A stretch of DNA of 64,000 bases from Bacteroidota bacterium (GTDB lineage: Bacteria; Bacteroidota; Bacteroidia; Bacteroidales; CAIWKO01): the NCBI GenBank assembly GCA_037133915.1, contig JBAXND010000001.1, forward strand, positions 62,001 through 126,000, read 5' to 3'. The position numbers and the translations under genes are program-made. Below the pieces are notes generated by a model. The model was not told where the DNA came from and did not search any database. It saw only the letters and a list, made by a program, of their open reading frames with translations. Of this stretch, positions 51,342 through 60,494 are shown in pieces (position 1 is the first letter of the stretch; each line of letters starts with the position of its first letter).

Positions 51342-52367
51342 TTATTCGTGGTTTAAAATTGCTGTATGTTGTTCCCAGTTCCATGCACTGAGGAGCATGT
51401 CTTCCAGTGTTTTTTCTGCTTTCCAGCCAAGGTCTCTGTTTGCTTTGGATGTATCTGCCCAGACTTTTTCAACATCACCGGGTCTGCGACCGGTGATGCG
51501 GTATTCGAGATTAACACCACTGACTTTCATGAAGGTATTTACGATCTCAAGAACAGAGTTTCCGTTGCCGGTGCCGATATTAAACACTTCGAATTTTTCT
51601 TTGCTCACACCGCTGATCATGTGTTTTATCGCGGTGATATGTGCTTTGGCGGCGTCAACTACATGAATATAATCTCGTATGCAGGTGCCGTCGGGGGTAT
51701 TATAATTATTTCCATAAATACTCAGAACCTCACGTTTACCAACAGCGGTTTGAGTAATATAAGGCACAAGATTATTAGGAACTCCTAACGGCAGTTCACC
51801 GATAAGTGCCGATTCATGCGCGCCTATCGGATTGAAGTACCTTAATGCCACCGCTTTTAAATCAGAGATTTTACAAACATCTTTGATTATATTTTCTGAA
51901 ACAATTTTAGTAGTTCCATAAGGGCAATAAGATTCCTGAACCGGCGTATTTTCAGTAACAGGAAGTTCCAGGGGTTGGCCGTATACAGTACATGATGAAC
52001 TGAACACCAGATGTTTTACATCATTATTCGTCATCAGCTCCAGCAGGTTCATCAGGGAAACCAGATTATTATGGTAATAATAAAGAGGTTTTTCGGTTGA
52101 TTCGCCTACGGCTTTGAGTGCGGCAAAGTGGATAACCGCACCAATATCGCTATGCCTTGCAAAAAAGTCAGTAAGGGCAGGCTTGTCGCAGAGGTCAATT
52201 CTTTCGAAACCGGGCCGTATTCCACTTATTTTTCCGATATTATCGACGACCCATTCAAAAGAATTGCACAGATTATCAATTATTACAACTTCGTATCCCT
52301 GCTGCTGCAATTCAACAACAGTATGCGAGCCGATATACCCTGTGCCTCCGGTTACAAGAATTTTCAT
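51342..52367 (-). CDS. galE: UDP-glucose 4-epimerase
   Basis: 341 residues: GGTGYIGSHTVVELQQQGYEVVIIDNL at the N-terminus, the FSSSCTVYGQP serine region, catalytic Tyr-Lys in PYGTTKIVSE, and the GalE segment VALRYFNPIGAHESALIGELPLGVPNNLVPYI. It interconverts UDP-glucose and UDP-galactose for the polysaccharide. It lies 8 bases after the UDP-sugar dehydrogenase gene, so the operon is tightly packed. Length and motifs are standard. Confidence 0.94.
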   Translation of the reverse strand: MKILVTGGTGYIGSHTVVELQQQGYEVVIIDNLCNSFEWVVDNIGKISGIRPGFERIDLCDKPALTDFFARHSDIGAVIHFAALKAVGESTEKPLYYYHNNLVSLMNLLELMTNNDVKHLVFSSSCTVYGQPLELPVTENTPVQESYCPYGTTKIVSENIIKDVCKISDLKAVALRYFNPIGAHESALIGELPLGVPNNLVPYITQTAVGKREVLSIYGNNYNTPDGTCIRDYIHVVDAAKAHITAIKHMISGVSKEKFEVFNIGTGNGNSVLEIVNTFMKVSGVNLEYRITGRRPGDVEKVWADTSKANRDLGWKAEKTLEDMLLSAWNWEQHTAILNHE

Positions 52368-52375
52368 TTAGTAAA

Positions 52376-53668
52376 TTAAAGACTCCAGTAAGTGAGTTGT
52401 TTGATTTTGTTCCGATAGATTCCTTTTACGTCAACAAGTATCGCTTTTTCGGCAGCTAAAGACATAAAATCAGCTTCAGTCATTTGGAGGTACTGGTTAT
52501 GATTTACGGCAACAATGATGGCATCGTATTTACCTTTTGGTTTTTCGATGATATCAAAACCGTATTCGTGTTTCACTTCTTTTGCATTTGCAAATGGATC
52601 TACCACATCAACTTCAATACCGTATGATTTGAGTTCGGTAACAACATCGGCAACGCGTGAATTGCGAATGTCGCTGACGTTTTCTTTAAAAGTGATGCCC
52701 ATCACAAGAGCTCTTGATTTCAGAACATTTTTGGATGAGGCAATAATTTTTTTAACGGTTTGTTTGGCGATATAATAACCCATAGAGTCATTTACAAACC
52801 TTCCGGAATTGATAACCTGAGCGTGATAGCGGAATTCTTTGGCTTTGAAAGTCAGGTAATACGGGTCAACACCGATGCAGTGACCACCAACCAGACCGGG
52901 ATAAAACTTAAGAAAATTCCATTTTGTGCCGGCGGCTTCAAGAACTTCAAAGGTGTTTATTCCCATTCGGTTAAAAATAATTGAAAGCTCATTCATCAGA
53001 GCGATGTTTACGTCGCGCTGCGTGTTTTCAATGATTTTCGCTGATTCTGCAACTTTGATGGATGATGCGCGGTGAACTTTGGTCACAACCATTTCATACA
53101 CATTGGCAACATTTTCTGCCGATTCCGCGTCGCATCCCGATACTACTTTAACAATAGTGGTAAGCGTATGTTCTTTATCTCCCGGATTGATGCGCTCGGG
53201 TGAATAGCCAATTTTAAAGTCCTGACCGCATTTCAAGCCTGAAAGTTCTTCTAATATGGGCAAGCAGTCCTCTTCGGTACAACCGGGGTAAACGGTTGAT
53301 TCATAAACTACGTAATCGCCTTTTTTCAGGATTTTTCCAACGGTGCGAGTTGCACTCAGCAATGGAGTAAGGTCGGGCAGGTTATGATGATCAATGGGTG
53401 TAGGAACGGCAACGATATGAAAGCTGGCCTCTTTGAGGTCTTCTAACTTTGATGTGAATTTGATGTTGCAACCGTCAAAAGCCGAAGCGGGTAATTCTTC
53501 GCTCGGGTCAATTTTATTCCGCATCATTTCAACTCTGTCTTCTTTGATGTCGAAACCGATAACCGCAGTTTTTCTTGCAAACTCAAGTGCAATAGGCAAA
53601 CCAACATAACCTAATCCGATCACGGATAATTTGGTTTTTCCGTCAAGTAAATCCTGGTAAACGCTCAT
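52376..53668 (-). CDS. UDP-N-acetyl-hexosamine 6-dehydrogenase (WbpA/WbpO/TviB type)
   Basis: 430 residues of the UDP-glucose/GDP-mannose dehydrogenase superfamily. Rossmann loop GLGYVGLP (about 18-25), middle segment VVYESTVYPGCTEEDCLPILEE, and the active-site Cys in GLVGGHCIGVDPYYLTFKA. The YSPERINPGDKEHTL region is typical of enzymes acting on UDP-GlcNAc or UDP-GalNAc. It oxidises C6 to a uronate in two NAD steps and would supply UDP-GlcNAcA for the three enzymes encoded upstream in the operon. It follows the Gfo/Idh/MocA gene by 18 bases. Gluco- or galacto-preference cannot be read from sequence here. Confidence 0.88.
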   Translation of the reverse strand: MSVYQDLLDGKTKLSVIGLGYVGLPIALEFARKTAVIGFDIKEDRVEMMRNKIDPSEELPASAFDGCNIKFTSKLEDLKEASFHIVAVPTPIDHHNLPDLTPLLSATRTVGKILKKGDYVVYESTVYPGCTEEDCLPILEELSGLKCGQDFKIGYSPERINPGDKEHTLTTIVKVVSGCDAESAENVANVYEMVVTKVHRASSIKVAESAKIIENTQRDVNIALMNELSIIFNRMGINTFEVLEAAGTKWNFLKFYPGLVGGHCIGVDPYYLTFKAKEFRYHAQVINSGRFVNDSMGYYIAKQTVKKIIASSKNVLKSRALVMGITFKENVSDIRNSRVADVVTELKSYGIEVDVVDPFANAKEVKHEYGFDIIEKPKGKYDAIIVAVNHNQYLQMTEADFMSLAAEKAILVDVKGIYRNKIKQLTYWSL

Positions 53669-53686
53669 AATACAGTGTTTTAAGTG

Positions 53687-54718
53687 TTATTTTTTCTTGA
53701 ATTCTTTATCGCGTTCAGCGTAAATACGTTCTATTATTTCGACAATTTTTAGACCTTCAAGTGCATTGGTTGTAGCGGTACTTCTGCCTTTCAGTGTATC
53801 AACAACATTTTCGATTACATAATGATGGTTTGCGGCGCTGCCTTTATATGCACCATAATCGTTGGCAGGGTTCGAAGGTGCCAGCTCGGGCATGGTATAG
53901 TTTTTAATATGGCAGTATTCCACTTCGTTCATGTATTGCCCGCCTATTTTAATGCTTCCCTGAGCGCCAATCATAGTGATGCTGCTTTCCAGATTCTGAT
54001 CATAAACGGATGTGGAATAATTGATGCTTCCCATGCCACCATTAATAAAGCGGAAAGAGACAATTCCCGAATCTTCGAAATCGGTGAGCTGCTGGTGGTT
54101 GAAATCGCTGAATGTGCCATGGATATCCGTAATGTCGCCAAAAAGCCAGTACATAATATCTACAAAATGCGAGAATTGTGTAAAGAGTGTGCCACCGTCA
54201 AGAACGGCATCGCCTTTCCAAATTCCTTTTTTATAGTATCGCTCATCGCGATTCCAGTAGCAATTCAGCTGAACAAGAAAAATTTCACCAAGAAGCTTTT
54301 TATCTATAACGTCTTTTATCCAGATTGAAGGCGGGGAATAGCGGTTCTGCATCACCGAAAAAACATGCCTTGAAACTTGCAATGCTTTATAAATAACCTG
54401 TTCGGCGCTATTTTTAGTGAGGCCCATAGGTTTCTCGCAAACAACGTGTTTTCCTTTATCCAGCGCTTTGAGCGCCTGCTCTGTGTGAAGGCCGTTGGGT
54501 GTGCAGATATTGACAACATCAAACTCAATCCCTGATGTCAGCAATGCATCGATATCATTAAAAAACGGAATATCATATTTCTCGATTCCGAGTTTTTCTT
54601 TGGGCAGAATATCGCACAATGCCACCAGCTCCGATTCCTCGTTACGTGAAATCATCTCTGCGTGTCTTTTGCCTATATGACCGCATCCTATAACAACGAA
54701 CCTGATTTTGCTCTCCAT
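53687..54718 (-). CDS. Gfo/Idh/MocA oxidoreductase, WbpB/WlbA-like (3-keto-UDP-GlcNAcA forming)
   Basis: 343 residues. N-terminal GCGHIGKRHAEM (Rossmann, about 11-22), the family CEKPMG motif (Glu-Lys-Pro) and LDGGTLFTQFSHFVDIMYWLFG with the catalytic His. With a WbpE-like aminotransferase and a WbpD-like acetyltransferase directly upstream, it is the 3-dehydrogenase that oxidises UDP-GlcNAcA at C3. The product is aminated by the partner. The three together make UDP-GlcNAc(3NAc)A, a precursor of B-band type O-antigens in other bacteria. It is preceded by a small lipoprotein gene and a -7 box 36 bases upstream, perhaps an internal promoter. Confidence 0.85.
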   Translation of the reverse strand: MESKIRFVVIGCGHIGKRHAEMISRNEESELVALCDILPKEKLGIEKYDIPFFNDIDALLTSGIEFDVVNICTPNGLHTEQALKALDKGKHVVCEKPMGLTKNSAEQVIYKALQVSRHVFSVMQNRYSPPSIWIKDVIDKKLLGEIFLVQLNCYWNRDERYYKKGIWKGDAVLDGGTLFTQFSHFVDIMYWLFGDITDIHGTFSDFNHQQLTDFEDSGIVSFRFINGGMGSINYSTSVYDQNLESSITMIGAQGSIKIGGQYMNEVEYCHIKNYTMPELAPSNPANDYGAYKGSAANHHYVIENVVDTLKGRSTATTNALEGLKIVEIIERIYAERDKEFKKK

Positions 54719-54753
54719 ACCTTTATTTTCTTTTCCCGATTTTCATTTTTTTG

Positions 54754-54761
54754 CAAAAGTA
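54754..54761 (-). promoter_or_regulatory. Possible internal promoter box (TACTTTTG)
   Basis: TAnnTTTG on the minus strand, 36 bases before the Gfo/Idh/MocA gene and after the small lipoprotein gene. It may give extra transcription inside the operon. Confidence 0.35.
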
Positions 54762-54823
54762 TAACTTTTTTATTTATATTTTTTGGAAGTAAGTCATATG
54801 CTAAAAATCAAGATGTTAATTCA

Positions 54824-55090
54824 TTACTGCTCGCATTCCGGGCACACAAGCGTCCCTGTTTTACATTCGGCTGTAGCAGTTGCTATAAAAGCATCAGCTT
54901 CATCCTTTCCGCATCCTGTATTCAGTTGTTCAATATAATAGGTCATTGCGGCACTATTACAGTTGTTTTCTTTCAATATCCTGCAGAACTCCTTTTTTTG
55001 TGTCGTACAATCATCACAACCGCTTTTGTTGCATGAGGTTATAATGAAAATAGTACAAATTGACAATAGGATGATTGGGAGGTGTTTCAT
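54824..55090 (-). CDS. Small cysteine-rich lipoprotein of unknown function
   Basis: 88 residues. Hydrophobic signal followed by the lipobox ITSC (Cys20), so it is a lipoprotein; the mature part contains eight more cysteines (KSGCDDCTTQ, EFCRILKENNC, GCGKDE, AECKTGTLVCPEC) in 65 residues. Such density suggests disulfides or a metal site. No family is recognised. It lies inside the polysaccharide operon between the acetyltransferase gene (10 bases) and the oxidoreductase gene, which is unexpected since all its neighbours are cytoplasmic enzymes. Confidence 0.6.
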   Translation of the reverse strand: MKHLPIILLSICTIFIITSCNKSGCDDCTTQKKEFCRILKENNCNSAAMTYYIEQLNTGCGKDEADAFIATATAECKTGTLVCPECEQ

Positions 55091-55100
55091 GTTTAGTTGC

Positions 55101-55679
55101 TTAACCTATTTTAGTAACTTTTCCGTTTTCGAGCCGGTATTGTTCTTTTCCTTCGGGGCAAACGGCAATGCCGTCTTCATTAAAATGAAGCCTGTGACCG
55201 TACTCACTCATCCAACCGGTTTGTTTTGCCGGATTGCCTACTAAAAGTGCAAATGCGGGAACATTTTTTGTAACAACGGCTCCTGCACCAATAAAGGCAT
55301 ATTCGCCAATGTCGTGTCCGCAAACGATGGTAGCATTTGCGCCAATGGAAGCACCTTTTTTAACAAGGGTTTTTGCGTACTGGTCTTTCCGTATGATGGC
55401 GCTTCGCGGGTTCACTATATTCGTAAAAACCATGGACGGACCCAGAAATACATCGTCTTCACATACCACACCGGTGTATATAGACACGTTATTCTGAATT
55501 TTGACATTGTTGCCAAGAACAACACCCGGCGAAACCACGACATTTTGACCAATGTTGCAATTTTGTCCGATGGTACAGTTGCTCATAACGTGCGAGAAAT
55601 GCCATATTTTTGTTCCTTTTCCAATGGAACAGCCGTCGTCAATGATGGCACTTTCGTGCGCAAAATATTCTTTTTCCAT
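55101..55679 (-). CDS. Left-handed beta-helix N-acetyltransferase, WbpD/WlbB-like
   Basis: 192 residues made of hexapeptide repeats (for example [42 protein letters not shown]), the trimeric left-handed beta-helix fold. The segment [42 protein letters not shown] is typical of WbpD/WlbB enzymes that acetylate the 3-amino group of UDP-GlcNAc(3NH2)A with acetyl-CoA. Together with the aminotransferase upstream it forms the end of the diacetamido-uronate route. It follows the aminotransferase gene by 48 bases. Confidence 0.87.
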   Translation of the reverse strand: MEKEYFAHESAIIDDGCSIGKGTKIWHFSHVMSNCTIGQNCNIGQNVVVSPGVVLGNNVKIQNNVSIYTGVVCEDDVFLGPSMVFTNIVNPRSAIIRKDQYAKTLVKKGASIGANATIVCGHDIGEYAFIGAGAVVTKNVPAFALLVGNPAKQTGWMSEYGHRLHFNEDGIAVCPEGKEQYRLENGKVTKIG

Positions 55680-55727
55680 GTCGTTATATGTTGTATCTCT
55701 GATGTTAACTAAAGGGTATGTATCGGA

Positions 55728-56858
55728 TTATTTTTGAACAAACTCAAGGATTGAATCAGTAATGAATTTCAACTGTTCATCGTCGAGTTCAGTATGCATG
55801 GGTAATGAAATTACCGAACGGCACAATGCTTCTGTTACAGGGAAATCACCTTCTTTGTAACGGGGGTCGAGATAGGCTTTTTGCATATGCAGGGGCACAG
55901 GATAATAAATCATGGCCGGAATATCTTTTGTTTGCAGATATTCCTGAAGTTTTGTTCTGTCAATACCCTTTGTTACCAAAGTATATTGATGGAAAACGTG
56001 TGTTGATTTTCCGAAATTTACAGGAGTGGTAAAGTTAGGATGATTCGCAAATGCCTTGTTATAGTAAGCTGCAGCTTTATTTCTTGCTGCGGCATATTCG
56101 TCCAGATGGCGGAGCTTGATGTCCAGTATGGCTGCCTGTATGCTGTCGAGGCGGCTGTTCACACCAATGGTATCATGGTAATAGCGGATTGTCATCCCAT
56201 GGTTTACAATCGAGCGGATACTTGCAGCCAGAGCGTCGTCGTTGGTGAAAATGGCTCCGCCGTCACCATAGCAACCCAAATTTTTAGAAGGGAAAAATGA
56301 TGTGCAGCCGACAACACTTATTGTCCCTGCTTTTTTACGGCTTCCGTCGCTGAAAATATAATCGGCGCCTATAGCCTGACAGGCATCTTCTATAATATGC
56401 AGGTTATGTTTGTTGGCAATTGCAGTCAATGCTTCCATATCGGCACACTGACCAAACAGGTGAACCGGAACAATGGCTTTGGTTTTGGAAGTAATAGCGC
56501 GTTCAACGGCTTTCGGGTCAATATTGAATGTTTCAGGATCAACATCAACAAGCACGGGAGTGAGACCGAGCAGAGAAATTACTTCAGCGGTTGCGATAAA
56601 AGTAAAGGAGGTAGTGATTACTTCGTCGCCCGGGCGAAGACCAAGACCCATCATGGCAACCTGCAAAGCATCGGTTCCGTTGGCGCAAGGGATGACATGT
56701 TTAACCCCAAGGTATTTTTCAAGGTTTGTCTGGAAATTTTTTACGGCAGGGCCATTAACAAATGCCACATTATCAATTACTTCCTGTATAGAGGCATCCA
56801 CTTCTTTTTTGATTTTTAAGTATTGACCCTTCAGGTCTACCATCTGTATTTTCTGCAT
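55728..56858 (-). CDS. DegT/DnrJ/EryC1/StrS aminotransferase, WbpE/WlbC-like
   Basis: 376 residues of the sugar-aminotransferase family. PLP-binding Lys192 in CTSFFPSKNLGCYGDGGA, Asp158 in HIIEDACQAIGA, and the CANGTDALQVAMMGLGL loop that holds the cofactor phosphate. It would aminate C3 of 3-keto-UDP-GlcNAcA, with glutamate as donor, in concert with the WbpB-like oxidoreductase. It is the first gene of the operon behind a well-formed promoter at 56.9 kb. Residues typical of 3-amino rather than 4-amino enzymes cannot be read with certainty; the neighbourhood decides. Confidence 0.88.
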   Translation of the reverse strand: MQKIQMVDLKGQYLKIKKEVDASIQEVIDNVAFVNGPAVKNFQTNLEKYLGVKHVIPCANGTDALQVAMMGLGLRPGDEVITTSFTFIATAEVISLLGLTPVLVDVDPETFNIDPKAVERAITSKTKAIVPVHLFGQCADMEALTAIANKHNLHIIEDACQAIGADYIFSDGSRKKAGTISVVGCTSFFPSKNLGCYGDGGAIFTNDDALAASIRSIVNHGMTIRYYHDTIGVNSRLDSIQAAILDIKLRHLDEYAAARNKAAAYYNKAFANHPNFTTPVNFGKSTHVFHQYTLVTKGIDRTKLQEYLQTKDIPAMIYYPVPLHMQKAYLDPRYKEGDFPVTEALCRSVISLPMHTELDDEQLKFITDSILEFVQK

Positions 56859-56899
56859 TTCTCTTGGTTTTTAGATATTTAAGGTGTTAAAAAGTGCGG

Positions 56900-56930
56900 C
56901 AAAGATAGGATATTATTCATTTACCGCAAA
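56900..56930 (-). promoter_or_regulatory. Promoter of the polysaccharide operon (TTTG, 19-base spacer, TATCTTTG)
   Basis: On the minus strand TTTG (56930-56927) and TATCTTTG (56907-56900) are exactly 19 bases apart, an excellent fit to the Bacteroidota -33/-7 consensus. It is 42 bases before the first gene of the operon. Confidence 0.65.
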
Positions 56931-57017
56931 AGTGCCCGGCAATAAATAATTATTTCAATCGTTTGTGCCTGAAAAGGCAAAAATCAATGATTTATGCGCA
57001 CAGGCTGAATCTTTGAT

Positions 57018-57025
57018 TATTTTTG
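57018..57025 (+). promoter_or_regulatory. -7 promoter box (TATTTTTG)
   Basis: TAnnTTTG, 18 bases before the ATG at 57044 of the outer-membrane protein. It overlaps the TTG that opens the longer frame and favours the later ATG. Confidence 0.35.
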
Positions 57026-57043
57026 CAGCCAATGCACACCATA

Positions 57044-57808
57044 ATGAGAAAATATTTAATAATACTTTGTGTCATTATCACTGCGTCCATTGGGCGTCAA
57101 GTTCAGGCACAGGGCGATGTTAGCGATACCGGAATTGTTATTCCGATGTTTTATGCCACTTACGCCTTCCAGTTGCCCGGCGGCGATATGGCCGACAGGT
57201 TTGGATATAACTCAAATATAGGGGGCGGATTCAAGATAAAAACACGCAACAACTGGTTGATGGGTGCTGATTTCGGTTATATCTTCGGAAATCAGATCAA
57301 GAACAAAAGCGAGATACTTTCAGGTATTGCAACAAAAGATGGTTATCTGATTGACGGTGGAGGCAAACTCATTGATGTTTTCTTTTATGAAAGAGGGTTT
57401 AATGTTTCAGGGCAATTCGGAAAAATAATTCCGGTACTGAGTCCCAATCCAAATTCGGGGATAACCATTACTGTTGGTGCCGGGCTGATGCAGCATAAAA
57501 TCAAGTTGGAAGACACCGACAATTCGGCACCTCAGATTAAAGGAGACTATAAAAAAGGCTACGACAAACTCACGAACGGATTTTCTCTGAACGAATTTGT
57601 TGGATATACGTATTTTGGCAATAACAGACTGCTGTCTTTTTTTGCAGGGTTTGAATTTGTTCAGGGATTTACCCAATCGCGCCGCAGTTATGATTTTAAT
57701 CTTGGCGCTCCTGATACTCAAAAACGAATTGACCTGCAGTATGGCCTAAAAATAGGTTGGATTGTTCCGCTTTATAAACGCAAGCCCAAAGGTTATTATT
57801 TCGATTAA
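57044..57808 (+). CDS. Outer-membrane beta-barrel protein of unknown function
   Basis: 254 residues from the ATG at 57044. Signal peptide MRKYLIILCVIITASIGRQVQAQ, then about eight to ten amphipathic strands with alternating hydrophobic and aromatic residues (for example GGFKIKTRNNWLMGADFGYIFG, ITVGAGLMQHKIKLED, LLSFFAGFEFVQGFTQ) ending in KIGWIVPLYKRKPKGYYFD. No T9SS sorting domain is present, so it is an integral outer-membrane protein. The residues are typical of the conserved Bacteroidota group seen beside waaA. It is 11 bases upstream of waaA on the same strand, so they are probably cotranscribed. Function not known. Confidence 0.75.
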   Translation: MRKYLIILCVIITASIGRQVQAQGDVSDTGIVIPMFYATYAFQLPGGDMADRFGYNSNIGGGFKIKTRNNWLMGADFGYIFGNQIKNKSEILSGIATKDGYLIDGGGKLIDVFFYERGFNVSGQFGKIIPVLSPNPNSGITITVGAGLMQHKIKLEDTDNSAPQIKGDYKKGYDKLTNGFSLNEFVGYTYFGNNRLLSFFAGFEFVQGFTQSRRSYDFNLGAPDTQKRIDLQYGLKIGWIVPLYKRKPKGYYFD

Positions 57809-57819
57809 TCCTGCTATCC

Positions 57820-59064
57820 ATGATTCGTTTGCTTTATTCTTTCTCTATAACGCTCTATCATCTTTCTATAAGAATATTTGCACTGTTTAACAACAAAGCA
57901 CATCTTTGGGTAAAGGGTCGTAAGAGTATTTTCAAACACATACAATCTGCTATTGGAGAGCAGAAGAATATCATTTGGTTTCATGCAGCCTCTCTGGGCG
58001 AATTTGAACAAGGACGACCTGTTATAGATGCTGTACGAAAACAGCATCCTGATTATAAAATACTTCTGACGTTTTTTTCACCCTCGGGATACGAGGTCAG
58101 GAAAAATTTTGAAGGCGCCGATTTTATTTTTTACCTGCCTATGGACAGCCGAAGAAATGCTCGCCGGTTCGTTAAATTCGTAAATCCGGCATTGGCTGTT
58201 TTTATTAAGTATGAGTTTTGGTTTAATTATCTTATTGAGTTACGAAAAAAGAACATTCCGGCAGTTTTCACATCCGTTATTTTTCGACCGGACCAACATT
58301 TTTTTAAGTGGTATGGCGATTGGTTTCGCAGGCAGCTCAAGCATGTTTATTGGTTTTTTGTTCAGAACGAACAATCGGTAAATCTTCTTCGGGGTATTGG
58401 CGTGAATAATGTTTCAATTAGCGGAGATACCAGATTTGACAGGGTTTTTGAGGCGGCAGCAGGAAAGAAATCATTTCCGGAAATAGAAAAATTTGTCGGA
58501 CACAGTAAAATTGTACTTGCCGGTTCAACATGGCCACAGGATGAGGAAATGCTGATTGGCATCATCAATAAAAATGAGGCGGGAGTAAAATATATCATTG
58601 CGCCACATGAGATTCATGCCGAGCGTATCGCACATTTCGCAACCCGTGTACAATTAAAAACAATCTGCTATTCAAGTGCCGCGTCCGACGATTATGCCGA
58701 TGCTCAGGTTCTGATTATTGATTCTATCGGAATATTGCTTCACCTGTATCAATATGCTACTGTTGCCTATATCGGTGGTGGTTTTGGTAAAAATATTCAT
58801 AACATTCTTGAAGCTGCAACATTCGGTAAACCTGTGATTTTCGGACCGAATCATCATAAATTTCAGGAAGCAAAAGACTTGCTCGCCGTGAGTGGCGCCT
58901 TCTGTATTGCCAATCAAGGAGAGCTTTCATGTACCATTGAGATGCTGTTTACCATGGAAGCATTTTACAACAACAGCTCAACAGCTTGTTCGGACTACGT
59001 CAGAAAGCGAATTGGGGCAACCGCCATCATCATGAAAAAATTGGATGAAGTCCTGATGGGCTAA
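57820..59064 (+). CDS. waaA: 3-deoxy-D-manno-octulosonic acid (Kdo) transferase
   Basis: 414 residues. N-terminal membrane anchor (about 1-22) and the GT-B fold of family GT30, with the catalytic Glu61 in HAASLGEFEQGRP, the donor site GDTRFDRV, and the C-terminal YIGGGFGKNIHNILEAATFGKPVIFGPNHHKFQEA. It adds Kdo to lipid A precursors at the inner membrane face. Whether it adds one or two Kdo residues cannot be seen. It follows the outer-membrane barrel gene by 11 bases. Its stop overlaps the stop of the convergent thioredoxin gene by 4 bases, with no terminator between. Confidence 0.95.
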   Translation: MIRLLYSFSITLYHLSIRIFALFNNKAHLWVKGRKSIFKHIQSAIGEQKNIIWFHAASLGEFEQGRPVIDAVRKQHPDYKILLTFFSPSGYEVRKNFEGADFIFYLPMDSRRNARRFVKFVNPALAVFIKYEFWFNYLIELRKKNIPAVFTSVIFRPDQHFFKWYGDWFRRQLKHVYWFFVQNEQSVNLLRGIGVNNVSISGDTRFDRVFEAAAGKKSFPEIEKFVGHSKIVLAGSTWPQDEEMLIGIINKNEAGVKYIIAPHEIHAERIAHFATRVQLKTICYSSAASDDYADAQVLIIDSIGILLHLYQYATVAYIGGGFGKNIHNILEAATFGKPVIFGPNHHKFQEAKDLLAVSGAFCIANQGELSCTIEMLFTMEAFYNNSSTACSDYVRKRIGATAIIMKKLDEVLMG

Positions 59065-60458
59065 AATTTTTCTTTCAAAAATTCTTTTACCTGAGCTACG
59101 TTTATCGGACGCGCCATTATTTTATGATTCTCGTCGAGAAGGATAAACGTGGGAGTTGTCCATGCGTTATAATTGATTAATGCATCGCTGTCGGGTCCTT
59201 TCAGGTCACTCACGTTTATCCAGACCATTTTCTTTTCGATGACCGTTTTTTGCCAGGCATTTTTGTCGGAGCCTACAGACACTGCAAAAATTTCAAAGCC
59301 CATTGGTTTGTATTGTGCGTAAATTTCTCTTATGTGAGGCATTGCTTCCGCACAATGCTCACAGTCGGGACTCCAGAACATAAGCAGGGTTATTTTGGCC
59401 TTGACAGCAAACAAATCCTCAGGCTTGCCGCTGGCATCATTCATAATAATCTGCGGAGCCACATTTCCGGTTTTGAGCCTGATAATTGCTGCAGCTTTCT
59501 GTTTTTCAGTCTTGAGACCGGTGCCGGCATTGCACGAATTTTCCTGAACAGCAACATTTACGAGGTGTACAAATGTTTGCTCCCATGGACTGTCTTCAAA
59601 GGTATTGATGAGCAGTTGTATAAAATACGCATAAACATCAGGGTTAACGATTGCCTTAGAAAGAATGAAATCTGAAACACTCGTATAGATTGAGTCTGAT
59701 GCCGGATCTGCAAACATGCCTATATATTCCGTGCAGGCAACATGAAAAACCTCGGTATTAAGCAATCGGGAGTCCGTAAAATCAATATTATCGAAATAGT
59801 GCTCTTTTAGAAAATCACCCCTTTTTTTATAGGGCTTTGCACCCGGCTGACGGCGATAGGTTTCAAAATCGGGCGTACGGTAGGCGAGCAGTATTTTCTG
59901 AACAAGCAATCCATTGCTTGCGGCAATCAACGAATCGGTAATAATATTAAGTTTGCGGTTTAGCTGTCCTGCTTTGCGCTGCATGCTGTCCAGGTCGTGA
60001 GTAAGCACATGACCGTTGGCTTCATAAATTTTATCGCCCATGGCCGCAATAAGGTTAATGGTATCATTGATGTTACGCGAAGCCTTCCAATAGCTGTAAT
60101 AAACGGTGTTTTCGCGCGACGCAATTACTTTAAGATATTTGTAAAGGTCATTGACATTATTTTCGATATCAACATTTTCTTTGTTTATTATAACGTCGGT
60201 AAAAAGATCTTTATCAAATGAAATCCTGTACATCCCAACGGGCATCTTATCGTTGAGTATAAAAGTAATTTCCCCATTCTTAGTGTCTACAGAATCAACG
60301 GCTTCATATTTTTTGCCATGTACAGAAAGAAGATATGCTTTTCCATCAGCAAGTCCCTGAACACGGTAATGAACTGAATTATTTTGTTGCGAAAATGTTT
60401 GTAAACAAAGCATCAACTCAAGCAGGGCAACAATCCCAAATATTTTAGGCCGTACCAT
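59061..60458 (-). CDS. TlpA-like thiol-disulfide oxidoreductase with N-terminal DUF4369-type domain
   Basis: 465 residues with a signal peptide (about 1-23, SQQ). A beta-rich N-terminal domain (about 27-110, KAYLLSVHGKKYEAVDSVDTKNG) and a helical middle region (about 115-310) precede a thioredoxin fold with the redox pair Cys366-Cys369 in WSPDCEHCAEAMPHIREIY and the cis-Pro in AWTTPTFILLDENHK. The domain order is that of Bacteroidota TlpA/ResA-like proteins that reduce or form disulfides in the periplasm. The CEHC pair is unusual but allowed. It has its own -7 box 37 bases upstream and converges on waaA. Confidence 0.85.
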   Translation of the reverse strand: MVRPKIFGIVALLELMLCLQTFSQQNNSVHYRVQGLADGKAYLLSVHGKKYEAVDSVDTKNGEITFILNDKMPVGMYRISFDKDLFTDVIINKENVDIENNVNDLYKYLKVIASRENTVYYSYWKASRNINDTINLIAAMGDKIYEANGHVLTHDLDSMQRKAGQLNRKLNIITDSLIAASNGLLVQKILLAYRTPDFETYRRQPGAKPYKKRGDFLKEHYFDNIDFTDSRLLNTEVFHVACTEYIGMFADPASDSIYTSVSDFILSKAIVNPDVYAYFIQLLINTFEDSPWEQTFVHLVNVAVQENSCNAGTGLKTEKQKAAAIIRLKTGNVAPQIIMNDASGKPEDLFAVKAKITLLMFWSPDCEHCAEAMPHIREIYAQYKPMGFEIFAVSVGSDKNAWQKTVIEKKMVWINVSDLKGPDSDALINYNAWTTPTFILLDENHKIMARPINVAQVKEFLKEKF

Positions 60459-60494
60459 TAAGAAATGTTTAGTGTATGAATGGTGTTATTGGTG

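Noticed and set aside
50268..52367. A dTDP-rhamnose pathway based on rfbB
   Set aside because: Only the 4,6-dehydratase is present; the genes for RmlA, RmlC and RmlD are not in the window.
53822..54328. 168-codon plus-strand frame opposite the WbpB-like gene
   Set aside because: Shadow of a well-supported oxidoreductase frame.
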